Positions 8,356 through 17,820 are shown, counted from the first letter of the stretch. The stretch: DNA of 64,000 nucleotides from Haloarcula sp. DT43 (GCF_037078405.1 NZ_JAYMGZ010000001.1:372001-436000), one strand, 5' to 3'. The notes: a model not told the origin generated them from the letters alone. A program made the numbers and translations.

Positions 8356-9567
8356 TCAGACCAGCACGTCGACCTCGTAGCCCTCGTCGGCGAGCGCGTC
8401 GAGGAGCGCGTCGACGTGGTCGGGGCCGCGGGTCTCCAGGTCCAGTTCGACCTCGGCGGAACTCATCGCCACGTCGCGGTTGGTCCGGTCGTGCTCGATG
8501 CCGTAGATGTTGACCCGCTCGCGCGTGAGCACCTCGACGAGTTCCTCCAGCGCGCCCGGCCGGTCCTGGAGGACGGTCCGTATCCTGAGGTAGCGGCCGG
8601 TCTCGACGAGGCCGCGAATGATGACGTTGGTCAGCGTGTTCAGGTCGATGTTGCCGCCACACAGCGCGGGGACGATTGTCTCGCCGTCCGCGAAGTCGAA
8701 CTTCTCCTCGGTGACGGCGGCCAGCGCGACGGCCCCCGCGCCCTCGGCGAGGGTCTTCGAGCGTTCGAGCAGCGTCGTCAGCGCGACGGCGATTTCCGAG
8801 TCCGACACCGTCACCACCTCGTCGACGCGCTCGCGGATGACCTCGAAGGTCTTCTCGCCGACGGTGCGGGTGGCGATGCCGTCGGCGATGGTCTCGACGC
8901 TGTCGCGTTCCACGCGGTGGCCCTTCCGTAGGGATTCAGCCACGCTGGACGCCCCCTCGGCCTGGACGCCGACGACCCGGATGCGCTCGTCTTTCCCCTC
9001 GAGCGCCGTCGCGATGCCGCTGATGAGGCCGCCCCCGCCGATGGGGACGACGACCGTGTCGACGCCGGGGAGGTCCTCGTATATCTCCAGGCCGATGGTC
9101 CCCTGGCCCGCCATCACCCGCTCGTCGTCGAAGGCGTGGACGTAGGTCCGGCCCTCCTCGCGTTCGAGTTCGTGTGCGCGTTCGGCGGCCGCGTCGTAGT
9201 CCCGGCCGTGGAGGACCACGTCGCCGCCGTAGCTCCGGGTCGCTTTCACCTTCGACACCGGGGCCCGTTCCGGCATCACGATTTTCGAGTCGACGCCGAT
9301 TCGCGTGGCGGCCAGCGCGACCCCCTGGGCGTGGTTGCCGGCGCTCGCCGTGACGACCCCGGCGTCCCGCTCGGCGTCCGAGAGCGACGCGATGCGGTTG
9401 GTCGCGCCGCGTATCTTGAACGAGCCCGTGCGCTGGAACAGTTCGAGCTTGAGATGCACGTCTGCGCCCGTCATCGCCGAGAAGGTGTGCGAGTAGTCGA
9501 GCGGCGTGTGTCTGGCCGTTTCCGAGACGGTGTCCTGTGCCGCGAGCACGTCCTCAAACGAGAGCAT
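8356..9567 (-). CDS. ilvA: threonine ammonia-lyase with ACT domain
   Basis: The 403-residue PLP enzyme deaminates threonine (and probably serine) to 2-oxobutyrate, feeding isoleucine synthesis or catabolism. RTGSFKIRGATN holds the Schiff-base lysine (residue 51), ASAGNHAQGVA binds the substrate carboxylate and VVPIGGGGLISGIA the phosphate. An ACT regulatory domain covers about residues 325-403 (LRIRTVLQDRPGALEELVEVL). The start at 9567 gives the family-typical MLSFEDVLAA; the much longer open frame upstream is not coding-like. One short ACT domain is the arrangement of the catabolic or archaeal type rather than the long biosynthetic one. Confidence 0.93.
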   Translation of the reverse strand: MLSFEDVLAAQDTVSETARHTPLDYSHTFSAMTGADVHLKLELFQRTGSFKIRGATNRIASLSDAERDAGVVTASAGNHAQGVALAATRIGVDSKIVMPERAPVSKVKATRSYGGDVVLHGRDYDAAAERAHELEREEGRTYVHAFDDERVMAGQGTIGLEIYEDLPGVDTVVVPIGGGGLISGIATALEGKDERIRVVGVQAEGASSVAESLRKGHRVERDSVETIADGIATRTVGEKTFEVIRERVDEVVTVSDSEIAVALTTLLERSKTLAEGAGAVALAAVTEEKFDFADGETIVPALCGGNIDLNTLTNVIIRGLVETGRYLRIRTVLQDRPGALEELVEVLTRERVNIYGIEHDRTNRDVAMSSAEVELDLETRGPDHVDALLDALADEGYEVDVLV

Positions 9568-9849
9568 GGCAGTTGCTATTCGCCGGATGCCGTTATACTG
9601 TCGGCTGACCGCGCGGTGTCGCCGGGACACACAGTGGTAACTACTCGGTGAGCGACCGGAACGAAAAGGGGGAGCGTGTGACTGCACGCGGGACGACGAA
9701 CGCGAGTGACTTAAATCCCTTCGTAGCGCGGTGAAAGTGAAAGTGCAAAAAGGCGTACGGGTCAGGCATCTGTCCCGGCACCACGCCGACGGGTGGGCCC
9801 GGCGGGTCGGACAGAACTGTTTTACACTCGGTATCCCAGGAAGTAGTAG

Positions 9850-11484
9850 ATGGACACCTGGCTGCGGCGGACGCTGGTGTATCTCGTCGCGCTCGCCGGC
9901 ATCATTCTCGGCTACGCCGTCGCCTACGACTACGGGATGGCGACGTTCGAGAACAACCCACAGCCGTTCCTCCGGTCGCTCCGGGTCGTGGTCGAGACGT
10001 TCACCACGACCGGCTACGGCTCCGACGCGCCCTGGAGCACCACGGAGATGCGGCTGCTCGTCATCGTGATGGACATCACCGGCGTCGTCCTCATCTTCCT
10101 CGCGCTGCCGGTGTTGCTGTTTCCGCTGTTCGAGGAGGCGATGGAGACGACGGCCCCGAACACGGTCGAGAACGGGCTGGACGACCACGTCGTCATCTGC
10201 CAGTTCTCGCCCCGGGGCGAGACGCTCACGGCCGAACTCGACACCTGGGGCGTCGACTACATCGTCGTCGAACCGGACCGGGACCGGGCCAACGACCTCT
10301 ACGAGGAGGGGTACGACGTCATCCACGCCGACCCACAGTCCGTCGACGGACTGGAGCGGGCGCGCCTGTCCTCGGCCCGCGCGCTCGTGGCCGACGCCTC
10401 CGACCAGGTCAACACCAGCATCATCCTCACCGCCCGCGAAGTCGACGAGTCCGTCCAGACCGTCAGCGTCGTCAAGGAGCCCGACCGCGCGAAGTACCAC
10501 GACCTCGCCGGTGCCGACGCCGTCCTCTCGCCGCGGGGGCTGCTCGGCGAGAGCCTCGCGAGCAAGGTGACGACCGGCGTCTCGACGACGCTCGGGGACT
10601 CAATCGAAATCGGTGAGGACTTCGACATCGCCGAACTCCCGATTCACCGCGGGAGCGACCTCGTCGGGACGACCCTCGCGGACAGCGGCATCCGCGAGGA
10701 GACCGGCGTCAACGTCATCGGCGCGTGGTTCCGCGGCCAGTTCGTGAGCCCGCCCGACCCAGACGCCGAACTCGACGGCAGCACGGTCCTGCTGGTCTCG
10801 GGCACCGAAGGGCAACTGGAACAGCTCAAGGAGTTGACCCTCTCCAGCGTGCGCGGCTTTCGCCGCGGGGAGACGGTCATCATCGGTGCCGGCGAGGTCG
10901 GCCAGACCATCACGTCGGCGCTCACGGACGCCGACGTGCCGCACACGGTGCTCGACCGGAACGACGTGCCCGGCGCCGACGTCGTCGGCGACGCCACGGA
11001 GCCCGACGACCTGCGACACGCCGGCGTCGGTGCGGCCAGGACGGTCATCCTCGCGCTCTCGGAGGACACCGACACCGAGTTCGCGACGCTGGTCATCCGC
11101 GACCTCAATCCCGACGTCGAGGTCATCGCCCGCGCCGAGGAAAGCGAGAACGTCCGGAAGATGTACCGCGCGGGCGCTGACTACGTCCTCGCGCTGTCGA
11201 CGGTCAGCGGCCGGATGCTCGCCTCGACGATTCTCGAAGACGAGGACGTCATCTCGATGGACCAGCAGGTCGAGGTCGTCCGCGTCGCCGCCGACGGGCT
11301 CGGGAACACGACGCTCGGCGACGCCGACGTCCGCTCGCGGACGGGCTGTACAGTCGTCGCCATCGAACGCGACGGCGCGGTGCTCACCGACCTCGGCCCC
11401 GACGCGACCATCGAGCCGACCGACAGGCTCGTCATCGCCGGCACCGACGACGGCGTGACGCGGTTCCAGTCGCTGTTCGGCTAG
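9850..11484 (+). CDS. K+ channel with two RCK (TrkA) modules
   Basis: The 544-residue protein combines a minimal K+ pore and two regulatory modules in one chain. Helix 1 spans about residues 8-27, the selectivity filter is TTTGYG at residues 52-57 and helix 2 spans about 68-93. The first RCK/TrkA-N module begins near residue 112 and is followed by a TrkA_C unit; the second begins near residue 338 with VIIGAGEVGQTI, followed by another TrkA_C. The first module reads VVICQFSPRGETL where a GxGxxG loop is expected, so it may not bind nucleotide. It probably mediates gated K+ flux, important for salt-in osmoadaptation. Confidence 0.92.
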   Translation: MDTWLRRTLVYLVALAGIILGYAVAYDYGMATFENNPQPFLRSLRVVVETFTTTGYGSDAPWSTTEMRLLVIVMDITGVVLIFLALPVLLFPLFEEAMETTAPNTVENGLDDHVVICQFSPRGETLTAELDTWGVDYIVVEPDRDRANDLYEEGYDVIHADPQSVDGLERARLSSARALVADASDQVNTSIILTAREVDESVQTVSVVKEPDRAKYHDLAGADAVLSPRGLLGESLASKVTTGVSTTLGDSIEIGEDFDIAELPIHRGSDLVGTTLADSGIREETGVNVIGAWFRGQFVSPPDPDAELDGSTVLLVSGTEGQLEQLKELTLSSVRGFRRGETVIIGAGEVGQTITSALTDADVPHTVLDRNDVPGADVVGDATEPDDLRHAGVGAARTVILALSEDTDTEFATLVIRDLNPDVEVIARAEESENVRKMYRAGADYVLALSTVSGRMLASTILEDEDVISMDQQVEVVRVAADGLGNTTLGDADVRSRTGCTVVAIERDGAVLTDLGPDATIEPTDRLVIAGTDDGVTRFQSLFG

Positions 11485-11522
11485 CGAGTCCGGGAACCGG
11501 CGGCGTCGCCCGTCGGACGCCC

Positions 11523-13169
11523 CTACTGGTACCGGCCCCGGCCCTCGATGTCGTCGAGGCTTGCGAACACCGCGTCGGCGTGGTCGCTCTCGGTCCGGTA
11601 GGCGTCTTCGGCGGCCGACAGCAGCGCCTCGGGGTCGTCCGCTGTCCCCGCGAGCGACTGGGCCAGCACGTGGAGGTCCATCGCGTGGTCCTCGGCCTCC
11701 TGCGTGTAGTAGCCCAGACCGAAGTCGATGAGGACGGTGCGGTCGGGGTGACCGCCGCGGGTCCCGACCCGGACGTTCCGCGTCGTCGGGTCGCCGTGGA
11801 CGAAGCCGGCGTCGTGGATGCGGGCGAGCCAGCGGCCCACGTCCGCGACCCGCGGTTCGGACAGCAGCTCGCGGAGGTCCGCCTCGCCCACCCGCTGGAA
11901 GACGATGCGGGCGTCCTGTGGGTCCACGTCCCGAACCAGCGGCGTCGGGACGCCGTGACGGCGCGCCTCGCTGGTGAGGCGGGCCTCCTGTCTGGTGCGC
12001 TCGGTCCGGAGGCGCTCGTCGAGTCGCGGGTGGCGGTAGCTCCGAGACACGCGCTCTTTGACCACGCGGTCGCCCTCGAAGCGGACCGTCGCCTCCGCAC
12101 CCTGGACCTCGGTCTCGGCCGCCCGATGGCGGTCGACGGACTCCTCGGTCCCGCGCCAGCTGACGGCCACCTCGTCGGGCCGGAAGTTCGAGTCGATACG
12201 CGAGTCCTCGATGGCGACGGTGTCGCCGGCCGCGTACATCTTCGCGCCCAGCATCGCTATCATCCCGGCGTTGTCACGCAGGAAGCGGTGTTCGGGCGCG
12301 TAGAACGCCGCGCCGCGTTGCTCGCACATCTCGCCGAGCATCCGCTGGAGGCGGTCGTTCTGACCGACGCCGCCGCCAAGCACCAACTCGTCGGCCCCGG
12401 TCAGCGACAGCGCCCGCTCGGCGACCTCGGTCAGCATGGCGAAGATTGTCTCCTCCATGCCGCGACAGACATCCTCGACCGGGACCCCGTCGTCGACGGC
12501 CTGCTTGGCGGCGCTCATGATGCCCGAGAAGGAGAAGTCCATCCCCTTGACGACGTAGGGCAGTTCGTGGTACTCGCCGTCACGGGCGTGCCGTTCGACC
12601 TTCGGACCGCCGGGGTGGGACCACCCGACGTGGCGGGTGAACTTGTCGATGGCGTTGCCGACGCCGGTGTCCATCGTCTCGCCTAGTACGCGGTACCGGC
12701 CGTTCCGGTAGCCCAGGATGTGAGCGTTCGCGCCGGAGGCGTTCAGACAGACCGGCGAGTCGAAGCCCGAGCGGTGGCGGCCCACTTCCAGGTGGGCGAC
12801 CATGTGGTTCACGCCGACAAGCGGCACGTCGAACCGCTGGGCGACCGCCCGGGCGGCCGTGGCGACGATGCGCAGACAGGGCCCCAGCCCGGGCCCGCGG
12901 GCGAAGGCCACCGCGTCGATTGGCGCGCTGTCGTCCCCGTTGCCGGCCGCTCGCTCGTGGGCGTGCTCGATGGCCGTCTCGACGACGGTCGGGATGGCCT
13001 CGCCCATGTGTTCGGCGGCCTCGCGGGGGTGGATGCCGCCGCTGTCGGGCGCGTAGGCGTCAGTCTCGATGAAAACGTGGTCGTCGTCGGTCGCCCGGGC
13101 CGGGTCCGGCGTCTCGAACACCGCAGCACTGGCTGCCCAGGCGGTTCCCTCGATACCCAGAACGCGCAT
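11523..13169 (-). CDS. kae1-bud32: Kae1-Bud32 fusion, KEOPS complex (tRNA t6A synthesis)
   Basis: The 548-residue protein fuses the threonylcarbamoyl transferase Kae1 to the kinase/ATPase Bud32. Kae1 motifs include the metal site HMVAH at residues 122-126 and the ATP loop LVLGGGVGQNDRL. Bud32 begins near residue 340, with FEGDRVVKERVSRSYR, the catalytic HGDPTTRN near 458 and DFG at about 482-484. KEOPS installs N6-threonylcarbamoyl on A37 of ANN-decoding tRNAs in the cytoplasm. Fusion of the two is known in several euryarchaea. It lies 9 bp downstream of S27ae, so co-expression with ribosomal genes is likely. Confidence 0.97.
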   Translation of the reverse strand: MRVLGIEGTAWAASAAVFETPDPARATDDDHVFIETDAYAPDSGGIHPREAAEHMGEAIPTVVETAIEHAHERAAGNGDDSAPIDAVAFARGPGLGPCLRIVATAARAVAQRFDVPLVGVNHMVAHLEVGRHRSGFDSPVCLNASGANAHILGYRNGRYRVLGETMDTGVGNAIDKFTRHVGWSHPGGPKVERHARDGEYHELPYVVKGMDFSFSGIMSAAKQAVDDGVPVEDVCRGMEETIFAMLTEVAERALSLTGADELVLGGGVGQNDRLQRMLGEMCEQRGAAFYAPEHRFLRDNAGMIAMLGAKMYAAGDTVAIEDSRIDSNFRPDEVAVSWRGTEESVDRHRAAETEVQGAEATVRFEGDRVVKERVSRSYRHPRLDERLRTERTRQEARLTSEARRHGVPTPLVRDVDPQDARIVFQRVGEADLRELLSEPRVADVGRWLARIHDAGFVHGDPTTRNVRVGTRGGHPDRTVLIDFGLGYYTQEAEDHAMDLHVLAQSLAGTADDPEALLSAAEDAYRTESDHADAVFASLDDIEGRGRYQ

Positions 13170-13178
13170 CGGGCGGCC

Positions 13179-13310
13179 TTACTTCCACTCGGTGTAGCCG
13201 CACTTCCCGCAGTGCTGGCGGTCCTCGTGCTCGGCGAGGACGGTGTCGCCACACCGGGGGCAGGTCTCGCGGTCGAGTTCGCCGTCGTTGTAGTACTCGT
13301 TGTGCGGCAT
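13179..13310 (-). CDS. rps27ae: 30S ribosomal protein S27ae
   Basis: The 43-residue zinc-ribbon protein reads MPHNEYYND then CPRCG and CGKCG, ending YTEWK; the four cysteines form the zinc site. It is an archaeal small-subunit protein. The gene starts directly after the stop codon of S24e, the standard archaeal order S24e-S27ae-kae1. Confidence 0.96.
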   Translation of the reverse strand: MPHNEYYNDGELDRETCPRCGDTVLAEHEDRQHCGKCGYTEWK

Positions 13311-13619
13311 CTATGCTTCCTCCGCCTCTTCCTCGCCGTCGGCGACTATCTTGTTGCGCTCGAGCATGTGGTCCTGCTCGACGTCGCGGGCGTACTCGGG
13401 GCTGTCGTAGACCTTCGCGTAGCCGACCGTCTTCCGCATGCCGAACTTGGTGTCGAGCTTGTGGATGACGACTTCCTCGGCGTCCTTGTTCAGCGTGGCC
13501 GCAAGAGAGTCGCGGACAGAGAGACGGGAAGGGGTGGCTTCGTCGTGGACGACCTCGAACCGGACGTCCGTGCGGTGCAACATGGGATTCTCGTCTTCTT
13601 CGATGATGTCGATATCCAT
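13311..13619 (-). CDS. rps24e: 30S ribosomal protein S24e
   Basis: The 102-residue protein carries the S24e core: NPMLHRTDVRFEVVHDEATPS, then KDAEEVVIHKLDTKFG and the KTVGYAKVYDS strand, with an acidic haloarchaeal tail (EEEAEEA). It is a small-subunit protein found in archaea and eukaryotes. It is the first gene of the S24e-S27ae-kae1-bud32 unit. Confidence 0.97.
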   Translation of the reverse strand: MDIDIIEEDENPMLHRTDVRFEVVHDEATPSRLSVRDSLAATLNKDAEEVVIHKLDTKFGMRKTVGYAKVYDSPEYARDVEQDHMLERNKIVADGEEEAEEA

Positions 13620-13774
13620 GGTTCGTTGTCCGTATCTACCCGCCGAAGCGCGTAAAAGGATTTCGAAGCGGTTGACGCCGTCTCAGTCCGCGATTCCGTG
13701 TCGCCGCGTCCTGCCGCCGTCGGGCGGCCCCGCCGAGGTGTGGCCCGTTGCGTTCGCGTCCGAGCGAGAGCGGC

Positions 13775-14782
13775 CTACTGCTGGCCCAGCTGTGCCAGCA
13801 GGCGCGAGAGGTGGATTCGCTCGTTGGCGGCGTCGACGAGCGCCATGTCCGTCTCGCCGGCCAGCCGATGGACCTCGGCCAGCCGGGCCCCGGAGTAGCG
13901 CGACCGCGCCACGTCAAGCACGTCGTCGAGGACGTCAGACGCGCCGTACCCCTCGTCGACGAGCAGGTCGTCCAGCGTCGAGCGCGCGTCGGTAAAGCGT
14001 CCCTCCTCGGCCGCTTCGACCATCTGCTCGACCTGGTCGTCGGCCTCGACGGCGTTCAGCGTCTCGAAGGCGGCGTCCATCGTCACCTCGCCCTCCGCCT
14101 CGGCGGTCGTCTGGGCGGCCAGCACGGCCGTCCGGAGGTCCCCCTCCGCGTAGCCGGCGACGTACTCGATGCCGTCGTCGTCGTGGTCGACGCCCTCCGC
14201 GGTGACGATGTCCTCCAGCACCGACGCCGTCTCCTCGTGGGTCGGTTCGCGCATCACGACCGGGAAACACCGCGACCGTATCGGCGGGATGACAGCGGAG
14301 GGCTGGCGCGTCGCGATGACGAACTGCGTCGCCTCGTAGTACTGCTCCATCACCCGGCGCAGCGCCTGCTGGAAGTCCTCGCGCATCCCCTCGGCGTTGT
14401 CCAGCAGGATGGTCTTGTAGCTGCCAGACACCGGCGAGTAGCTGGCGGACTCCTTGAGGACGTGGTTGATGAGGTCGGCCTTCGAGGACTCGCGCCGGCG
14501 CTTGCTGTCGATGAACGACGCGAAGCGCGGGTCGTTGGCGACCTCTTTTTTCGTCATGTCGAACACGTCGGCGACATTGAGTTCGGTGAAGTCCGCGTCG
14601 GGGTTGTCGTGGACCTCCCGGGCGAACGCGCGGACGGCGGCCGTCTTCCCGCTCCCCTTCGGCCCGTGGACCAGGAGGTTCATCGGCTCCTCGATGGCCC
14701 CCTGGAGGTGGTCGCGGGCCTTCGGCTGACGAATCTCCGACAACTCCGGGGCGTGTGTCTCCGTCCACAGCGGCGCGTCCAT
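13775..14782 (-). CDS. replication factor C small subunit-type AAA+ ATPase
   Basis: The 335-residue protein is a clamp-loader ATPase: Walker A GPKGSGKT at residues 40-47, a Walker B region reading ILLDNAEGM, sensor 1 FVIATRQPS and the arginine-finger SRC box in IRSRCFPVV. A C-terminal helical collar domain follows (residues 220-335). RFC loads PCNA at primer-template junctions. The Walker B DNAE, instead of DEAD/DECD, suggests a specialised second small subunit, like haloarchaeal RfcC. The start at MDAPLWTETHAPE is the family-typical one. Confidence 0.9.
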   Translation of the reverse strand: MDAPLWTETHAPELSEIRQPKARDHLQGAIEEPMNLLVHGPKGSGKTAAVRAFAREVHDNPDADFTELNVADVFDMTKKEVANDPRFASFIDSKRRRESSKADLINHVLKESASYSPVSGSYKTILLDNAEGMREDFQQALRRVMEQYYEATQFVIATRQPSAVIPPIRSRCFPVVMREPTHEETASVLEDIVTAEGVDHDDDGIEYVAGYAEGDLRTAVLAAQTTAEAEGEVTMDAAFETLNAVEADDQVEQMVEAAEEGRFTDARSTLDDLLVDEGYGASDVLDDVLDVARSRYSGARLAEVHRLAGETDMALVDAANERIHLSRLLAQLGQQ

Positions 14783-14919
14783 CTGTTGACACCGGGTAGG
14801 CTCGGCCCCGACAAGTATCCCGCGGTCCGCGGGTTCACGGCGACTGTCGGCACAGTAGAACGGCATGGGGCGGTGACCGCCCCCGCTGTCGGCTCGCACG
14901 CAACGACCGAGACGGTCTG

Positions 14920-15060
14920 TTACGTGTCCATGCGCCGCGCTTCGGGCTGCCACCCGCACTCCACGCACTCGAACTCCCCGTCGGCTGTCTTGATTACCGG
15001 CTCGTTGCACTCCTTACACTCCAGCAGGGGATTGTGTGGCCGAGTAGACGGTCGAGGCAT
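14920..15060 (-). CDS. 46-residue zinc-ribbon protein
   Basis: The product begins MPRPSTRPHNPLLECKECNEP and contains two CxxC knuckles (CKEC and CVEC) spaced 21 residues apart, ending GWQPEARRMDT. This is the layout of the small CPxCG-type zinc-finger proteins common in haloarchaea, which probably bind nucleic acid or other proteins. It is read leftward toward the RFC gene with a 137-bp gap. Function unknown. Confidence 0.75.
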   Translation of the reverse strand: MPRPSTRPHNPLLECKECNEPVIKTADGEFECVECGWQPEARRMDT

Positions 15061-15251
15061 ATGTTAACGTGATACACATTCTTCGGACATAACTGTTGAC
15101 CCTACGTACCTAGAGCTCCCGGCAGGCCTGTCTGTGTGCCCCGTCTCGGCTGGGCCTGTCGGTTTCGGGTGATTCGAAGTAGGATTCGTCGGGCGAGAGC
15201 GAACACGCACAGAGCAACTGCGAACATCGGGCGGCAAACGACAGACGGGAG

Positions 15252-15322
15252 TGCGCCGGCCGGGAATTGAACCCGGGCTATTGCCTTGGGAAGGCAATGT
15301 CCTACCACTGGACCACCGGCGC
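15252..15322 (-). tRNA. tRNA-Gly(CCC)
   Basis: Read leftward the gene starts GCGCCGGTGGTCCAGTGG, with anticodon stem-loop TTGCC-TTCCCAA-GGCAA (anticodon CCC) and T-arm CCGGGTTCAATTCCCGG, closing CCGGCGC. Length 71 nt. No CCA encoded. Confidence 0.96.
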
Positions 15323-15439
15323 GCGTCGTACCGGACTGTCAACAGCGGCCGCACTTGAACGTAGCGTTTTGACTGGACGCGCGTCCGAAAATATCACGCC
15401 GATAGATGGGTATTAGTTCCGCCCGTCCAACCAGTAGAC

Positions 15440-16273
15440 ATGGCAACGGCCGAATCCATTGTCCGTGCCGATGAGCCGCTGGACCTGACGTTTTCCGACG
15501 CCGAGCTGGAGGCGCACCGCGACCACATCACCTCGTTCATCGCGGACCAGGTCGACGCCGCCGGTGTCGACACCGTCGTGATGGGGCTGTCGGGAGGCAT
15601 CGACAGCACGCTCGTCTCCCATCTGGCCGTTGAGGCGCTCGGCGAGGACGCCGTCCACGGGCTCGTCATGCCGAGCGAGGTCAACCGCGCGGACAACATG
15701 AGCGACGCCGAGCGGGTCGCCAACGACCTGCTCGGCATCGAGTACGACGTCATCGAAATCAATCCGCTGATCGACGCGTTCCTCGACGCCTACCCCGACG
15801 TCGAGGGCGACCAGCTCGCCGTCGGGAACCTCCGGGTACGCTGCCGGGCGGTGCTGAACTACCTGGTCGGCAACCACGAGGGGGCGCTGGTCCTGGGGAC
15901 CGGCAACCGCAGCGAGGCGCTGGTGGGGTACTACACGAAGTACGGCGACGGCGCGGTCGACTGTCACCCCATCGCGGCGCTGTACAAGCAACAGGTCCGA
16001 CAGCTGGCGAAACACGTCGGCGTCCCGGACGACCTCGCGGAGAAGACGGCAAGCGCCGAGATGTGGGCCGGCCAGACCGACGCCGACGAGATGGGGATGG
16101 ACTACGACACGCTGGACTCTATCCTCGCTCTGCACGTCGACGGCGGCGTCCCGGCGGCCGCGACAGCCGAGCACGTCGGCGTCCCGATAGCCGCCGTCGA
16201 GACCGTCCGTGAAATGTACGAATCGAGCGCGCACAAGCGGGCGATGCCGCCGGGGCCGGACCCGCTGTACTGA
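15440..16273 (+). CDS. nadE: NAD+ synthetase
   Basis: NadE converts deamido-NAD+ to NAD+ with ATP and ammonia in the cytoplasm. The 277-residue protein has the ATP-pyrophosphatase P-loop GLSGGIDST at residues 49-57, LGTGNRSEALVGYYTKYGDGAVD in the middle and the metal-binding acidic segments. There is no glutaminase domain, so it is the ammonia-dependent form. The ATG lies about 25 nt downstream of a TATTAG box. A C-terminal SSAHKR(A)MPPGPD is typical. Confidence 0.96.
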   Translation: MATAESIVRADEPLDLTFSDAELEAHRDHITSFIADQVDAAGVDTVVMGLSGGIDSTLVSHLAVEALGEDAVHGLVMPSEVNRADNMSDAERVANDLLGIEYDVIEINPLIDAFLDAYPDVEGDQLAVGNLRVRCRAVLNYLVGNHEGALVLGTGNRSEALVGYYTKYGDGAVDCHPIAALYKQQVRQLAKHVGVPDDLAEKTASAEMWAGQTDADEMGMDYDTLDSILALHVDGGVPAAATAEHVGVPIAAVETVREMYESSAHKRAMPPGPDPLY

Positions 16274-16279
16274 GTCAGG

Positions 16280-17047
16280 TCATCGAACCGGGTTCTCCGG
16301 ACCGCGACCCAGATACTCCGAGAGGAACGCGTGGACGGTCTCGGCGTCGTAGCCGTCCATCGTCAGCTCGTGTCGCCACGCCGTCACGACGTAGGGCGCG
16401 CTGGGGTCGTCGTTGGGGTTCGGAACGACGACGACGCTCCGCCAGGTGCCGGTGTGGACGCTGGAGAACTCCCTGAGGCTCGTTCTGGCTTCGGGCGATA
16501 GCTCGTCGGGGTCGTAGTAGACGACGACCGCGCCGTGTTCGAGCGTGTGGACGAGCGAACCGAGCAGCGGCGTCGCCTCGTAGAAGCCCGCACCCACCGT
16601 CGACCCGTAGTGTGTCCCGGAGAGCGGCGGGACCCGCTGGTAGTCGATGGCGCTGCCCTCCCCGACGTGGTTGGCCCCCCGGTCCGGGAACTGCTTGACG
16701 CCGGCCAGGCGGTCGCTGTCGCCGGTGTCGTCGAGCGACGACGCCTCGACACCGCTGGCCTCGACCGCCGAGAGCGGCTGTGCGCCCGCCGTCCCGACGA
16801 GGTCGGCGTCGCCCGAACCGCCGCCGCCAAGCTGGGTCACGTACGCCGTGAGCCCGATGGCGAACAGGACGACGACGCCGATGACGATGGGGCCGACCGG
16901 GAGGGCGGCCCCGTCCCCGTCGCCGGTGTGGGCCTCGACGCGCCGGCGGTCGATTGCGCCGAGTTCACCGCCGTGGGCGTCGGCGAGGTGGTCGAGGTAG
17001 GCGTCCTCGCCGTCGAACGATTCCGTACAGTACTCACAGTCGACCAT
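16280..17047 (-). CDS. membrane-anchored DUF3105 protein with N-terminal zinc finger
   Basis: The 255-residue product has an N-terminal C2H2-like unit (CEYCTESFDGEDAYLDHLADAH), a membrane helix about residues 49-69 (GPIVIGVVVLFAIGLTAYV) and an external DUF3105 domain, recognisable by PPLSGTHYGS, LEHGAVVVYYDP and the conserved His/Trp strand near the end. A cytoplasmic finger attached to an external domain is unusual but seen in haloarchaea. Function unknown. The start at 17047 puts the finger at the N-terminus. It converges with nadE across 6 bp. Confidence 0.85.
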   Translation of the reverse strand: MVDCEYCTESFDGEDAYLDHLADAHGGELGAIDRRRVEAHTGDGDGAALPVGPIVIGVVVLFAIGLTAYVTQLGGGGSGDADLVGTAGAQPLSAVEASGVEASSLDDTGDSDRLAGVKQFPDRGANHVGEGSAIDYQRVPPLSGTHYGSTVGAGFYEATPLLGSLVHTLEHGAVVVYYDPDELSPEARTSLREFSSVHTGTWRSVVVVPNPNDDPSAPYVVTAWRHELTMDGYDAETVHAFLSEYLGRGPENPVR

Positions 17048-17085
17048 TGCTGATTCGTATGCGAGGCGGCGTCTTGTACCCTTGC

Positions 17086-17760
17086 CTACTCGCGCTTCGC
17101 GGTGAGGTCGGCGAAGGCCTGCTGTTCGCGTTGCTCCTGTGTCTCCCTGTCGGCGTCGTCCCGTATCCGCGCTTTCAGTACCCGGAGCGCGTCGGCGTCG
17201 ACGGCCGCGACCGCTTCGGCCACGGTCCGTGGTTCCGCGGTGACCCGCGAGACCAGCCCCATCCGCAGCGCCGTCTCGGCGTCGAGCGTGCGGCCCGACA
17301 GCGCGATGTCCAGCGCCTCGCCGGTCCCGACGATCTCGGGGAGCCGCGCCGTCCCGCCCCACGCGCCGAACAGCCCGAGTTTGACCCCGGTTTCGGCCAG
17401 GGTCGCCTCGGGCGTGGCCACCCGGATGTCACAGGCCAGCGCCAGTTCGACGCCGCCGCCCCGCGCCGCGCCGTCGATGCCGGCGACGACGGCCCCGTCG
17501 TAGGATTCGAGCGCCCGGGCGACCCGCTGGCCCAGCGCCGCGAACGACTCGGCGCTCGCCGCGTCGAGTGCCTGTACCTCGTCGAGGTCCGCGCCGGCAC
17601 AGAACGCCTCGCCAGCGCCGTGGAGGTACAGCACCGGCTCGGTCGCTGCCTCGACCGCCGCTTCGAGGTCACGTAGCGCCGCGCTGGTGAGGGCGTTGCG
17701 CCGGTCGGGTCGGTCGAGCGTCAGGGTGCGGATACCGTCGCCGCTCGTGGTCTGTACCAT
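17086..17760 (-). CDS. enoyl-CoA hydratase/isomerase family protein
   Basis: The 224-residue protein has the crotonase fold: LTLDRPDRRNALT near residues 13-25, GEAFCAGADL for the CoA pocket and oxyanion hole, and AARGGGVELALACDIRVATPEA for the second oxyanion and active-site helix. The family's catalytic Glu positions (GGGVELAL and ETGVKLGL) can be seen. At 224 residues it is shorter than the usual 255-260, missing part of the C-terminal helical end. It may act in fatty or amino acid acyl-CoA breakdown; the substrate is unknown. Confidence 0.88.
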   Translation of the reverse strand: MVQTTSGDGIRTLTLDRPDRRNALTSAALRDLEAAVEAATEPVLYLHGAGEAFCAGADLDEVQALDAASAESFAALGQRVARALESYDGAVVAGIDGAARGGGVELALACDIRVATPEATLAETGVKLGLFGAWGGTARLPEIVGTGEALDIALSGRTLDAETALRMGLVSRVTAEPRTVAEAVAAVDADALRVLKARIRDDADRETQEQREQQAFADLTAKRE

Positions 17761-17820
17761 GCCTGCTGTGACTCTGTGGTTTCCAAAGGTCTTTGCCCTT
17801 CCCGTCGCTAGACCCTCATA

